Positions 16,285 to 25,164 of a stretch of DNA of 64,000 nt are shown here, in pieces (positions within the stretch are counted from its first letter, which is position 1; every line of letters begins with the position of its first letter). The stretch lies in assembly GCF_004000825.1 (NCBI RefSeq), contig NZ_BILZ01000003.1, positions 1 through 64,000 of the forward strand. The letters are read 5' to 3'. The notes beneath the pieces were generated by a model that was not told the DNA's origin, made no database searches, and was given only the letters and a program-made list of their open reading frames with translations. Source of the stretch: Paenibacillus kobensis NBRC 15729. Lineage in GTDB: Bacteria > Bacillota > Bacilli > Paenibacillales > Paenibacillaceae. The translations under genes and the position numbers were made by a program.

Positions 16285-17010
16285 GTTTATAACAACACCG
16301 ACAAATCCGGTGCCCTTATCGTAGTGGTCATTAGGCATCATCGGGTCTATCGTCCATTGAGCCGCCATGAGAAGCACATCTTCTTCACTAGGCAGACGCG
16401 GTTCATCGGCGTCCAACCCGGTGAAGATCACGTCGTTCTCCCGTTCCTCTTCACTCATCTCGCCCTCATCAATAATCGTCTCCCCGATCTCGCCTACATA
16501 ACCATAAGCGCGAACGATCTTGCCATGAATCGACTTTGCCCAAGCATGATATTCGACTACCCGATGAGTAGCAAAATAACAGGCTTCCCCGAACCGCGAG
16601 CTCAACCTGTCGATTACAATTAACGGGCTCGGAGCGGCAGCACCGCTTAAATCCGGCATGATAGGATTCACGACCAAGGTCCATCCCTCCACGGGCGGGG
16701 AGACAAAATAATAACCTTCATATGAGCCCTCGATGCCGGACTTCCAATTCGACACCTGCACGTCCTTCATCTTCATGGCTTCAATTACAGCCTGCGTATC
16801 CAACGTTTTCACCGCAAACCATTGGCACTTATAGCCGAACGGTTCCGGATAGTCAGGCGTCGCAGCGAATCCGCCGATTATACGGTCCTGCTTAGCGGCT
16901 CCCCCCTGTCGACTAACCTCAATCTGCTTGCGTTTCGTTGTTCGCCGTCCTCTGATATAAAGAATACCCGCAACAATAAGAATCACGATTATGATTGCCC
17001 CTGCGACCAT
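16264..17010 (-). CDS. Membrane-anchored protein of unknown function
   Basis: A 248-residue protein with one N-terminal membrane helix (about 4-20) followed by a basic stretch RGRRTTKRK, so the body is probably cytoplasmic. The body has FGYKCQWFAVKTLDTQAV, YYFVSPPVEGWTLVVN and FATHRVVEYHAWAK, a pattern I have seen in unnamed proteins of Bacilli, with no known role. It follows the hydrolase gene by 19 bp in the MarR-controlled operon. The stop codon lies inside the terminator loop. Confidence 0.7.
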   Translation of the reverse strand: MVAGAIIIVILIVAGILYIRGRRTTKRKQIEVSRQGGAAKQDRIIGGFAATPDYPEPFGYKCQWFAVKTLDTQAVIEAMKMKDVQVSNWKSGIEGSYEGYYFVSPPVEGWTLVVNPIMPDLSGAAAPSPLIVIDRLSSRFGEACYFATHRVVEYHAWAKSIHGKIVRAYGYVGEIGETIIDEGEMSEEERENDVIFTGLDADEPRLPSEEDVLLMAAQWTIDPMMPNDHYDKGTGFVGVVINEEPLHR

Positions 17011-17029
17011 ACGCCCTCGATCACCCCTT

Positions 17030-17857
17030 CTACAACCGCTTCAGCCATTCCAATATTCGCTCTACCGCCTCCCGATACCTCTGCCCGATGAGCACTCCCG
17101 TATGCGTTGTGTTCCATAGCCCTAAGTATTCGCCGCGGAATCGATCAGCCATCGCTCTCCCCTGGCGGTCGTCATTATCGCTGCCTACCGCTTTGATGAC
17201 CAAGCACGGGCAAGTAACCGCGCGGCTGTCGACCGATATTCCCTTGGATTCGGGAGAAAATACGAATGCGTTATAAGCGTTGGCTGATTCCATCGCAAGG
17301 TACTTCCTCTGGAACGCAATATCTTCTGCCGATTCATCAATGCTGGATGTCTCTTCGCGGACGGGGGCCGGCACGATGATATGAGGCACAAGCTCGCCTA
17401 GTTGCAGGTACGGCACTTCATCGTGTACTTCCCGGCTCAGAACCGAATCGATCAGCACCAGCCCGGCGATGTCAGCCGTCTCGGCCAGCTTCTGGCCCAG
17501 AATGCCTCCCATGCTGAACCCGATCACGATCGGAGCGGTATCGCACTCCCCGATTACCTGCCTGATATCTTCTAAGTAATCTTCGAATGTAATCCGCGAC
17601 AGATCGAGCTGCCGGCTTCTATAGTGACTTCTCAAATTCATGACGCAGCATTTCCACCCTGCATCGACAAAATGCGGTATGTACTTGCTCCACATCCAGC
17701 TCCCCGTGAAGGCGCCATGCACGAATAACAGCGGCGGTCTGCCCATTGCTTCTTCCGTTCCGCCGACTGTGCTGTCCGGCTCGAATATTTCCAGAAACAA
17801 ATCATTCTCCCCTACATACTTCCCCGTGTGTGCAGGCAACAGTTTCGTATAATCCAT
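17030..17857 (-). CDS. Alpha/beta hydrolase
   Basis: A 275-residue alpha/beta hydrolase. The oxyanion loop is FVHGAFTGSWMW, the nucleophile elbow GFSMGG (Ser near residue 123), and the catalytic His probably lies in NTTHTGVLIG near 253; the late Asp may be in KAVGSDNDD. Substrate unknown. ATG 17857 follows GAGGAGG by 9 nt. A perfect MarR-type operator lies just upstream, in the gap after marR, so it is likely repressed by that regulator. Confidence 0.82.
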   Translation of the reverse strand: MDYTKLLPAHTGKYVGENDLFLEIFEPDSTVGGTEEAMGRPPLLFVHGAFTGSWMWSKYIPHFVDAGWKCCVMNLRSHYRSRQLDLSRITFEDYLEDIRQVIGECDTAPIVIGFSMGGILGQKLAETADIAGLVLIDSVLSREVHDEVPYLQLGELVPHIIVPAPVREETSSIDESAEDIAFQRKYLAMESANAYNAFVFSPESKGISVDSRAVTCPCLVIKAVGSDNDDRQGRAMADRFRGEYLGLWNTTHTGVLIGQRYREAVERILEWLKRL

Positions 17858-17881
17858 CTTCAAAGTCCTCCTCGAATAATG

Positions 17882-17895
17882 GTTTGACGTCAAAC
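17882..17895. promoter_or_regulatory. MarR-type operator, hydrolase copy
   Basis: Perfect 14-bp palindrome GTTTGACGTCAAAC in the marR-hydrolase gap, identical to the copy in the marR promoter. Confidence 0.75.
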
Positions 17896-17911
17896 TATTT
17901 GGCAAAAAAAT

Positions 17912-18334
17912 TTAAAAGTTGTTATAAATCTTCGTCAGCGCGCCAAATAGAAGCTCTCTCTCTTCGTCTGTAACGTTCGCATAGAACCGGTCCAGCATCT
18001 CTCTCGATATGGATTCAAAAATCGGCTCCAGCTCGCTGCCCTTCGGAGTGAGAGCAACATAGACCACCCTTGCGTCCTCTTGGTCCCTCTCCTTGGTCAA
18101 GTAGCCGAGCCGGACCAGCTTATCGACAAGCGCCGTAACCGTTGACTTGTCTTTATTGATCCGCCGCGAAATGTCAGCCATCGTAAGCCGGGGCGTCTTA
18201 AATAACGCATAGAGAATATCGCCATGCGATGTGCCGATCTCTTCCATTCCTTGCTTGGCCATCTCCGAGACGATGTGCCGGTTTACTTTCTCTCTGATCT
18301 TGGAGATTAACGATACGATGTCTCTGGTTTCCAT
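17912..18334 (-). CDS. MarR family transcriptional regulator
   Basis: A 140-residue MarR protein. The N-terminal dimerisation helix is followed by the HTH (LTMADISRRINKDKSTVTAL, VDKLVRLGYL) and the wing with KERDQEDARVVYVALT, the typical D-x-R wing motif. The start is the ATG at 18334. It is only 6 nt after a TATAAT box, so its message is probably leaderless, and no Shine-Dalgarno is visible. The promoter spacer is occupied by its palindrome. It is first in an operon with the hydrolase and the 16264 gene. Confidence 0.86.
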   Translation of the reverse strand: METRDIVSLISKIREKVNRHIVSEMAKQGMEEIGTSHGDILYALFKTPRLTMADISRRINKDKSTVTALVDKLVRLGYLTKERDQEDARVVYVALTPKGSELEPIFESISREMLDRFYANVTDEERELLFGALTKIYNNF

Positions 18335-18340
18335 ATGCTC

Positions 18341-18369
18341 ATTATAGTTTGACGTCAAACAAATGTCTA
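18341..18369 (-). promoter_or_regulatory. marR promoter with operator in spacer
   Basis: Minus strand TAGACA, 17 bp, TATAAT. The palindrome GTTTGACGTCAAAC (18347-18360) fills the spacer, so MarR binding would exclude RNA polymerase. Transcription would begin at or next to the marR start codon. Confidence 0.7.
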
Positions 18370-18978
18370 CAGTAACCGTGTTATGAGATAGACAGCAGTC
18401 ACCCACATAATAACGGCCGATATTTTATTCAATATAACGATGAACGTTCCCGACTTATCCAATCTTCCGACCTGCCTTCCGGTTAAGGCCAGCGCGAAGA
18501 ACCAGACCCATGACACCATGATACAGGCAAACGCGAACGCCAGCCTATCCGCGCCCGAATAAGAGATCGAGCTCGTTCCGATGACGCCCACCGTATCCAG
18601 AATGGCGTGCGGGTTCAATAAGGAGACAGAGGCCGCGAACATGATCTGTTTGCGCGGAGACATCGCCGCGTCTTGCGGGGAGCCGTCGCCCTTCGGCTTG
18701 CTTCTCCAAGTGACCAGTCCCATGTATAGCAGGAATAAGATCCCCGCCGCGAATAAAATCGTCTTCACCGCCGGCACGGTGACGATGAAGACCGATACCC
18801 CTAGAATAGCGAGCGAGATGAGAGCCGTATCGCATAACGCAGCCGTTAGAACGACCGGTAAAGCTCGAGTAAATCCAGGCTGGCTAACGCCCTGATTGAA
18901 CACGAATACATTCTGAACGCCTAGCGGCAAGATGAGTCCCAGCGATAACAAAACGCCTTGAGTGACAGCGGTAAGCAT
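18367..18978 (-). CDS. LysE/ArgO-type amino acid exporter
   Basis: A 203-residue membrane protein of the LysE superfamily with six hydrophobic segments. The N-terminal LSLGLILPLGVQNVFVFNQG and the conserved central NPHAILDTVGVIG match the LysE/ArgO branch, which exports basic amino acids. GGAG lies before ATG 18978. It runs towards marR with only 33 bp between its stop and the marR start, so the marR promoter overlaps its end. Confidence 0.85.
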   Translation of the reverse strand: MLTAVTQGVLLSLGLILPLGVQNVFVFNQGVSQPGFTRALPVVLTAALCDTALISLAILGVSVFIVTVPAVKTILFAAGILFLLYMGLVTWRSKPKGDGSPQDAAMSPRKQIMFAASVSLLNPHAILDTVGVIGTSSISYSGADRLAFAFACIMVSWVWFFALALTGRQVGRLDKSGTFIVILNKISAVIMWVTAVYLITRLL

Positions 18979-19044
18979 AAATTGATGTTCTCCATTTCCT
19001 GCAATAGCCTATCCGAAAACCGCCGTTCCTATGTGACGGTTAGA

Positions 19045-20025
19045 TTACTCTGCGCATTGCCATTCTTCACGCGGCAGACCCAGTTGGAGCGCCGCTGCCT
19101 CCATGAACGAAGGGCAGAAGAAGTAACCGCTCAAGTATACGATATGGTCATCTTCCGTTTCCAGAGCTATAACCTCGTTCAAAGCCTCGGGCGTACCGTC
19201 TGGCCTCACTTTGCAGAAAACGGCCGCCTGTCTCCCCCACAGCTCCATCACAAAAGCTTGCAAATCGCGGCGCTCATAATGGCTCGGATTATGTGATGCT
19301 TTCATAATTGCGGACTTGCCGTATTCTTTGCTCGATTGAGTGACAAAGCTATAGACGGCATTGTCGGCCAACAGGTCCGCAATACCTTGAAAATCCCGGC
19401 TGTTAAAGCAGGACACATACCGCTCCACCAGAGCAGGGTCCGGCTTAGGAGCGAGTGATGCTCGCCCGGCATCTTCCCCTTCAGCGTTTTCCTTGGCGGC
19501 CAATTGCCGTAGAGTGCCTCTTGCACGGAATAAGGCGGCGTGAACAGCACCTTCCGTTGTTCCGACGATGTCAGCCGCCTCCCGAACCGTAAATTGAAAG
19601 GCATCCACCAGCACGAGGACGACCGTTTGCCGAGGAGGAAGATGCGCCAATAACGTCTCGAACGCGTCCCGTATATCGAGAGGCGTCTCGATATCCAGCT
19701 CTTCTGCTGCAGCAGGACTATCTTGCTGCTTCTCGGATTGCATTTTCCGCTTGCGGCAAATATCGATCCAGTGGTTCGTCGCGACCCGGAACAAGAATGC
19801 CCGGGGATGAACCGGCTGCTCCCGATGAGAAAGCGAGGATAATGAGGTGAACATCTTCAGTATCGTATCTTGGAACAGATCTTCGCCGTCCCATGGATTG
19901 CCCGCAAGCTTCCGGCAGTATCTCCACAACTCGTCCTGATAAGGGGTAATAATTCCCCAGAACTTCTCGTAATATGGCCGCGTCTCATCTCCGAGCTTCT
20001 GCAACTCCGTCCTTGCCGTCGGCAT
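19045..20025 (-). CDS. ECF sigma factor with SnoaL-like C-terminal domain
   Basis: A 326-residue sigma factor. Region 2 is at about 20-95 (ELWRYCRKLAGNPWDGEDLFQDTI, shown by its WDGEDLFQ core, and RAFLFRVATNHWIDICRKR). Region 4 is at about 120-175 (FTVREAADIVGTTEGAVHAALFRAR). A SnoaL/NTF2-like domain follows from about 205 (VERYVSCFNSRDFQGIADLL). ECF41-type factors have this plan and their tail tunes activity, but the DGGGR and NPDKL motifs of that group are not seen. ATG 20025 follows GGAGGG. Confidence 0.82.
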   Translation of the reverse strand: MPTARTELQKLGDETRPYYEKFWGIITPYQDELWRYCRKLAGNPWDGEDLFQDTILKMFTSLSSLSHREQPVHPRAFLFRVATNHWIDICRKRKMQSEKQQDSPAAAEELDIETPLDIRDAFETLLAHLPPRQTVVLVLVDAFQFTVREAADIVGTTEGAVHAALFRARGTLRQLAAKENAEGEDAGRASLAPKPDPALVERYVSCFNSRDFQGIADLLADNAVYSFVTQSSKEYGKSAIMKASHNPSHYERRDLQAFVMELWGRQAAVFCKVRPDGTPEALNEVIALETEDDHIVYLSGYFFCPSFMEAAALQLGLPREEWQCAE

Positions 20026-20103
20026 TTAAGCATCCCTCCATTTCATTCTATATATCTAAGACGAATCAGATCGCCGTTTCCTTACGCTCGGTCCTCCAGT
20101 TTC

Positions 20104-20158
20104 CGGTCACTTCAGCCGCTTGCGAAACACTGTCCCGTTCGACGTCCATCGGTCACTT
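20104..20158. repeat. Short direct repeat upstream of ECF gene
   Basis: CGGTCACTT occurs at 20104-20112 and 20150-20158 in the 190-bp gap upstream of the ECF gene. No clear promoter could be assigned. Otherwise this gap shows no gene. Confidence 0.3.
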
Positions 20159-20215
20159 AGCATAGGTTATGATTCTACAACGGTTAAGGTATTCCTTGCC
20201 GCCATCAGCAGCACA

Positions 20216-20242
20216 GCAAAAAGGCGCCTTCTCGGGCGCCTT
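20216..20242 (-). terminator. Terminator after the YceI gene
   Basis: Perfect stem AAGGCGCC / GGCGCCTT followed on the minus strand by TTTGC. Confidence 0.85.
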
Positions 20243-20279
20243 CTGCCAATCCATAAACCGTATAGCTGTGAATCCATCC

Positions 20280-20999
20280 TTACATCTTATTCATGACAAG
20301 CTCCACCTGCACCGCGAACTCGTTCTCCGTCGCCATTACGACCGTATGCGGATTGGTCATGCCGAAATCAGCAAACGTGACCTGCGTCTTGCCGGAGAGA
20401 AGCAGTTGTCCGTCCTTGTACATCGCGTTCGAGTCGAACGTCACTTCCTTGTCAATGCCTCTAATGTTCAATGTTCCTGTCATCGTAAGCGGCACCGACG
20501 TTCCTTCGTTCCATTCCTTCGGCACCGCCGAGAACGATTTCGCCTTGAACGTCGCTTGCGGATGCTTCGCAACATCCAGGAAATCGTCGCGTTCCTTCAC
20601 GTGCTGATCTCGCGTGCTATTGCCCGAGTCGAGTGCGTTCAGATCGACAGCCCCTTCGCCTACCATCGCCGCCGCGTCGTCGAGATTAACCGACCATGAG
20701 CCCGTTACGGCTTCATCAACGAAATTAACCTCCGATTTCGACGTCGTGACCGACCAATACACTTTGGAACCGTCCGCGATATGCCACATGCCGTTCAGCT
20801 TGTCGGACGATACCGCCGCTCCTGCCGCTGAAGCGGTCGCTCCAGCTTCTTCCGTCTTCCCTGCCTCATTAGCCGGGGCCATAACCGACTCGATCTCCAC
20901 ATTGTTGCCGACGAAACGGTCGAACCACATATAAGCCCCGACCCCGACCGCACAGACGACAATGAGGACCGATAACCAGATCACCTGCTTCTTTTTCAT
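20280..20999 (-). CDS. YceI family protein, membrane-anchored
   Basis: A 239-residue protein with an N-terminal membrane helix (about 5-25), an Ala-rich linker to about 65, and a YceI lipocalin-like domain (about 66-239). Typical YceI features are seen: DGSKVYWSVTTSKSEVNF, VDLNALDSGNSTRDQHVK, HPQATFKAKSF and TMTGTLNIRGIDKEVTF. YceI domains bind long isoprenoid-type ligands. ATG 20999 follows GGGGGG by 6 nt. It is divergent from the two-component system at 21157, which may control it. Confidence 0.85.
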   Translation of the reverse strand: MKKKQVIWLSVLIVVCAVGVGAYMWFDRFVGNNVEIESVMAPANEAGKTEEAGATASAAGAAVSSDKLNGMWHIADGSKVYWSVTTSKSEVNFVDEAVTGSWSVNLDDAAAMVGEGAVDLNALDSGNSTRDQHVKERDDFLDVAKHPQATFKAKSFSAVPKEWNEGTSVPLTMTGTLNIRGIDKEVTFDSNAMYKDGQLLLSGKTQVTFADFGMTNPHTVVMATENEFAVQVELVMNKM

Positions 21000-21156
21000 C
21001 AATATCCCCCCTTTCTCTTCTGAAAATCACACTTGCGTGACCATTGTAACAGCCGAATATGTCGAGCAGATGTCGAGTCTTAGGAACTGGGATTTATATG
21101 AAGTTTATGAATGCGTTGTTATAATTTGATAAGAACAATCGAAAGGAGCTAATCGC

Positions 21157-21840
21157 TTGAAGTCGATCTTAGTGGTTGAAGACGAACCTGCAATCGCCCG
21201 CGTACTGGCCGCCTATCTGCGCAAAGCCAGCTTCGGCGTGACGCTCGCTTCCGATGGACGCGAAGCGCTCAAATCATTCACGGAGCACCCCCCTTCTCTT
21301 GTGCTGCTTGACGTCATGCTGCCGCACGTCGACGGTTGGGAAGTACTGCGCCACATACGGGAAACGAGCAGCTGTCCGGTTATTATGCTGACTGTCCGTG
21401 ACGGGATCGAAGACAGGCTGTCCGGACTGAACGGCGGTGCCGACGACTACATGTCCAAGCCATTCATACCGGAAGAAGTTGTCGCGCGGGTACAAGCGGT
21501 ACTGCGCCGTCCTCTGCAATGGACAGACGGAGGCAGACAATGCCGCTTCGGGCGTTTAAGCATCGACTTCCTCTGCCAGAGCGTTTCGCTCAGCGGCGCA
21601 GAAGTCGATTTAATCCCCCGCGATATGGCGGTGCTGTTATATTTGGCCGAACGCCCGCACCGGATTTTCACGCGGGCTCAACTCATCGAGAATGTGTGGG
21701 GGACGGATTACGAAGGAAGCGACCGGGCGGTCGACTTGTCGATTAAGCGAATCAGGCAGACCCTGTCTCATTGGCCCGCGGAAGAAGGAGAAATTCGGAC
21801 ACTGAGAGGAACGGGGTATCAATTTTGGATCGCCAACTGA
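21157..21840 (+). CDS. OmpR-family response regulator
   Basis: A 227-residue regulator. The receiver domain (1-115) has VEDEP, the acceptor Asp in LLDVMLPHVDG, and KPF. The winged-helix output domain (about 130-225) has the typical VWGTDYEGSDRAVDLSIKRI and GTGYQF ending. It starts at TTG 21157, eight bases after GGAG. The kinase gene overlaps its end by 16 bp. Confidence 0.9.
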   Translation: MKSILVVEDEPAIARVLAAYLRKASFGVTLASDGREALKSFTEHPPSLVLLDVMLPHVDGWEVLRHIRETSSCPVIMLTVRDGIEDRLSGLNGGADDYMSKPFIPEEVVARVQAVLRRPLQWTDGGRQCRFGRLSIDFLCQSVSLSGAEVDLIPRDMAVLLYLAERPHRIFTRAQLIENVWGTDYEGSDRAVDLSIKRIRQTLSHWPAEEGEIRTLRGTGYQFWIAN

Positions 21841-23261
21841 AGCCAACTTCGATCTTGTCCTATTGGACAATGCGTTATTTTCTAATTCTCTTCATCATGC
21901 TGCTCGCTATAGCCGCCGCCGTCGTATGGTGGACGAACCGCGCCACGATGGACAGCCGCCAGCAGACGGCGGAGATGTTCGCACAGGAGATCGCTTACCG
22001 TCTTCATTCGTACAACGGAACGATTCTTATTCCGCAGAACATGAGCGAGATGATTAATAAGAGGGTCCGGTTCCTCGGGAACAGGATCAAATTGTGCGTC
22101 ATCGTTACCGACAAGGCGGGCAAGCTTCTGTATTCGAACGAGCAGATCACGCAGGCGGATCTTCCAGAAAGGCTGAACGCGAAACTGAATAAGTCGCTTG
22201 TGCCCGGGTATCGCGCCGTTACCGCCCCGATTCTAAATAACGGCAGTAAGGTCGGACAAGTCGCTCTGCTGCATCCAACCGAGTCTCTGATCCAGCGCCG
22301 CGAGTTCCAATGGGCGTTAATGCTGCTGCTGGTCAACCTAACCGCTCTAGGGTGGCTGATGATTTACTTGTTGTCCCGGAAGCTGTCGCGCCCGATTCGC
22401 AATGTAGCGTCGGCCGCCCGCAGCATCAGCCTCGGTCATTACGACATCGAGCTAAGCGCCAATGCGAAGGAGCGCGAGCTCGGCGAGTTATTCGTCTCGT
22501 TCAAGGAAATGGCCGGCAAGCTGAAGCAGCTGGAGCATTCCCGCACCTTCATGCTAGCCGGCCTGACCCATGAACTGAAGACGCCCGTCACCTCCGCGAA
22601 AGGACTTATCCACGCCGTCAAGGAAAAGGTTGTCCAAGAGGAAGAGGCAGACGAATTTCTTGAGATTGCCCTCCAAGAGACTGGCAGACTGGAACGGATG
22701 ATCACCGATCTGCTCGACTATAACGCGCTGGCCGCCGGCCTTGTCCACATCAGCCGTTGCCGGTTGGATGCGGCTGCGCTTCTATCCGAGGTGATCTATC
22801 AATGGACGCTGCACCAAGACGAGGGTATCTGTGAGCCTTTGCTTACACTGCCCGCGCAGCCGGTCGAAGTGGAAGGCGACCCGCTCCGCATCCAACAGAT
22901 TATCGTCAATCTGCTGAACAACAGCGTTCAGTCCAAGCATCCCGGCCGGCCGCTCCGGATCACGATCACCTTGTTCGAACGGAACAGCGGGCATGCCGAA
23001 ATCATCGTTCGCGACAACGGCTCGGGCATTCCGCTGTCCGAGCAGCCGTTAGTGTTCGAACGGTTCTTTCGAGGAGAGAGCAAGAAGCAGAACGTTCGCG
23101 GCCTTGGTCTAGGTCTCGCGTTCAGCAAGCTTCTTGGGCAAGCCCAACAAGGGGATTTAGAGCTGAAGGAAAGCTCGGCAGAGGGGACCGCATTCGCCAT
23201 GACGCTGCCGATTGCGGGCGCGCAAGGACCGCAGCAGCCTGCCGGACCGCTCCTTCACTAA
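21825..23261 (+). CDS. Sensor histidine kinase
   Basis: A 478-residue membrane kinase. Two membrane helices (about 15-38 and 165-185) flank an extracytoplasmic domain of about 125 residues. Then come HAMP, HisKA with LTHELKTPVTSAKG (His near 248), and the ATPase domain with NLLNNSVQS, DNGSGIP and GLGLGLAFSK. The proposed TTG start at 21825 overlaps the response regulator gene; an ATG at 21870 would cut the first residues before the membrane helix. It is cognate to the upstream regulator. Confidence 0.87.
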   Translation: MDRQLKPTSILSYWTMRYFLILFIMLLAIAAAVVWWTNRATMDSRQQTAEMFAQEIAYRLHSYNGTILIPQNMSEMINKRVRFLGNRIKLCVIVTDKAGKLLYSNEQITQADLPERLNAKLNKSLVPGYRAVTAPILNNGSKVGQVALLHPTESLIQRREFQWALMLLLVNLTALGWLMIYLLSRKLSRPIRNVASAARSISLGHYDIELSANAKERELGELFVSFKEMAGKLKQLEHSRTFMLAGLTHELKTPVTSAKGLIHAVKEKVVQEEEADEFLEIALQETGRLERMITDLLDYNALAAGLVHISRCRLDAAALLSEVIYQWTLHQDEGICEPLLTLPAQPVEVEGDPLRIQQIIVNLLNNSVQSKHPGRPLRITITLFERNSGHAEIIVRDNGSGIPLSEQPLVFERFFRGESKKQNVRGLGLGLAFSKLLGQAQQGDLELKESSAEGTAFAMTLPIAGAQGPQQPAGPLLH

Positions 23262-23297
23262 CATTTGAAGTTTCATCGTTACGGAGTGCGCTAGCAT

Positions 23298-23493
23298 CAT
23301 TGCACTTTGTACAATGAATTGAGCCCATTTGGTGCCAAGTGAAAGGTTTCGTTGCATAACGTACAATGGGAAAAACGTGAATCGTGCCGTATGGCATCTA
23401 CTTAACGGTCTCGCCGATATATTCGTTGTATGAAGTACAATGAGGACTTCCCTTGCGCATCAGCTATTGAATTTCGTTGTACATAATACAACG
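23298..23493. repeat. Cluster of four 19-bp imperfect palindromes
   Basis: Copies at 23298-23316, 23350-23368, 23424-23442 and 23475-23493, with consensus CRTTGYAYnnnGTACAATG. The last is CGTTGTACATAATACAACG. They lie in the convergent gap between the kinase and MATE genes. Whether they act as a dispersed repeat, a protein-binding array or RNA hairpins cannot be told. Confidence 0.8.
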
Positions 23494-23507
23494 AAGAACA
23501 ACAAACA

Positions 23508-23547
23508 GGGCCGTCCCGAAGTCGTTAGACGACTTGCAGGACAGCCC
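23508..23547 (-). terminator. Terminator after the MATE gene
   Basis: Long interrupted stem, GGGC..GTCC..AAGTCGT / ACGACTT..GGAC..GCCC, followed on the minus strand by TGTTTGTTGTTC. Confidence 0.7.
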
Positions 23548-23566
23548 CTCATTCCACTTGTATGTG

Positions 23567-24958
23567 TTAAGCCTGAAGCTCTGTGCCGGAGTCCGAAGCG
23601 GACATCGGCTTCACCAGCGCCTTGCTCTCCCAAGCCCGGCTCCTCCAACGAAGCAGCATGATGACTCCGCGCAGCCATTCGTCAACGGCGAATGCGATCC
23701 AGACGCCCAGCAGCCCCAAGTCCGTATGAACACCGAGCCAATAAGCAAGCGGCACCGATACTCCCCACATCGACAGCACGCCCATCATAACCGGGAAACG
23801 CGCATCCCCAGCCGCCCGCAGCGAGTTAATAATGACGATATTGAAGGTCCGGCCCGGTTCGAGCACGATGGACAGCAGAAAAATACTCGCGCCAACCGAA
23901 ATGATATCAGCATCATTGGTGAACATGCCTATAATCTGATGCCGGAATAACGATGCCGCGCCGACGATGGCGAACGTTAGAACGAAGCTGATTTTCACAC
24001 TCTTCATCAGTCTTCGGTACGCAGCATTCATTTCCCCTGCTCCCACCATCTGTCCGACGATGATTTCGGTACCTGCACCAATCGCCAGAGCAAGAGCCAT
24101 GAAGTAGTTGGATACGTTCATGACGTACACATGGGTATTAAGCGCAGTAACGCCTATTACATTCACGAAGCTTACAACCATAAGGTACTGCGACTGCCAA
24201 GACAAGTGCTCGCCCGCAGCAGGCAGACCGACACTCATGATCTGCTTGACGTAGGTGCCGTTCCAGGTCACGTAATCTCTGATTCGAATCGGCGATGGTA
24301 TCCGGCGGTACAACAGAATGATTAGAACGACGATGCCTAGCAGGCGGCTCACAACTGTCGATACGGCCGCGCCCGTAACGCCCCAATCCGGAAACCCGAA
24401 GTTACCGAAGATGAGCAAGTAGTTGCCCGCAATATGAACCAGATTAACGCCTAACGTCACATACATAACGCTCTTCGTATGGCCATTGGAACGAATGATG
24501 GAGGAGATGGCATACGACAGAGCTTCGACCCAAATGAAGCTGCCGATAATTTTCAAATACCGGCTGGCGATCCCGATTTGTTCGGGGCTTAAATGCATCA
24601 TCCGCATGAGCGATTCCCCGAATGTAACAAGGACGACACTGACGAGAATCCCGAAGATCAGGTTAATCGTAATGGCAAGCGCCGAGATGCGGCTCGCTTC
24701 CTTCTCCCGTCTTGCGCCGATGTATTGAGCAACCGCTACGCTGGTCCCGATTCCGACAAAGCCGAACATCAGGATGCAGAAAAAAATGATTTCGTTGGCC
24801 AAGCCTACCGCTCCGGTCGCCGTGTCGGAGATGCGGCTCAACATGAACACGTCTACCGTGCCTAACAGCATGCGCAGGACGGAATCGATGAAAATCGGCC
24901 AAGTAACAGCAAACAGACTAAGCTTCTTCCAAGATGGAATATGATCGGATATTGTCAC
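23567..24958 (-). CDS. MATE family multidrug efflux protein
   Basis: A 463-residue membrane transporter with twelve predicted helices. The two MATE halves are seen, with typical segments FIDSVLRMLLGTVDVFMLSR, FGFVGIGTSVAVAQYIGA and, in the second half, GTEIIVGQMVGAGEMNAAYR. The family exports cationic drugs with Na+ or H+ coupling. Start GTG 24958 is 9 nt after GGGAGC. It is a single-gene unit with a terminator. Confidence 0.88.
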   Translation of the reverse strand: MTISDHIPSWKKLSLFAVTWPIFIDSVLRMLLGTVDVFMLSRISDTATGAVGLANEIIFFCILMFGFVGIGTSVAVAQYIGARREKEASRISALAITINLIFGILVSVVLVTFGESLMRMMHLSPEQIGIASRYLKIIGSFIWVEALSYAISSIIRSNGHTKSVMYVTLGVNLVHIAGNYLLIFGNFGFPDWGVTGAAVSTVVSRLLGIVVLIILLYRRIPSPIRIRDYVTWNGTYVKQIMSVGLPAAGEHLSWQSQYLMVVSFVNVIGVTALNTHVYVMNVSNYFMALALAIGAGTEIIVGQMVGAGEMNAAYRRLMKSVKISFVLTFAIVGAASLFRHQIIGMFTNDADIISVGASIFLLSIVLEPGRTFNIVIINSLRAAGDARFPVMMGVLSMWGVSVPLAYWLGVHTDLGLLGVWIAFAVDEWLRGVIMLLRWRSRAWESKALVKPMSASDSGTELQA

Positions 24959-25164
24959 GTTTCGAATGCTCCCTATAATCCCTATTCAGTGTGATTATCC
25001 TAGTGTAGTGCCTATAGGGCCTCGCGTCTATGGAGCTGAAACGGCCAATTTTTGTGCAAATTTGTCTTCTGCTTCGTGCGTCCAGGGGCCAGTAGGCTTC
25101 TCTCCTTTATCATTTACATTCCGAAAGTGCCGCCTTCAAGCGCTCCGCTTGTATCCATAGCGGC

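Noticed and set aside
23298-23493. CRISPR-like reading of the four 19-bp repeats
   Set aside because: Repeats are short, imperfect palindromes with unequal and non-unique-looking spacing and there are no cas genes.
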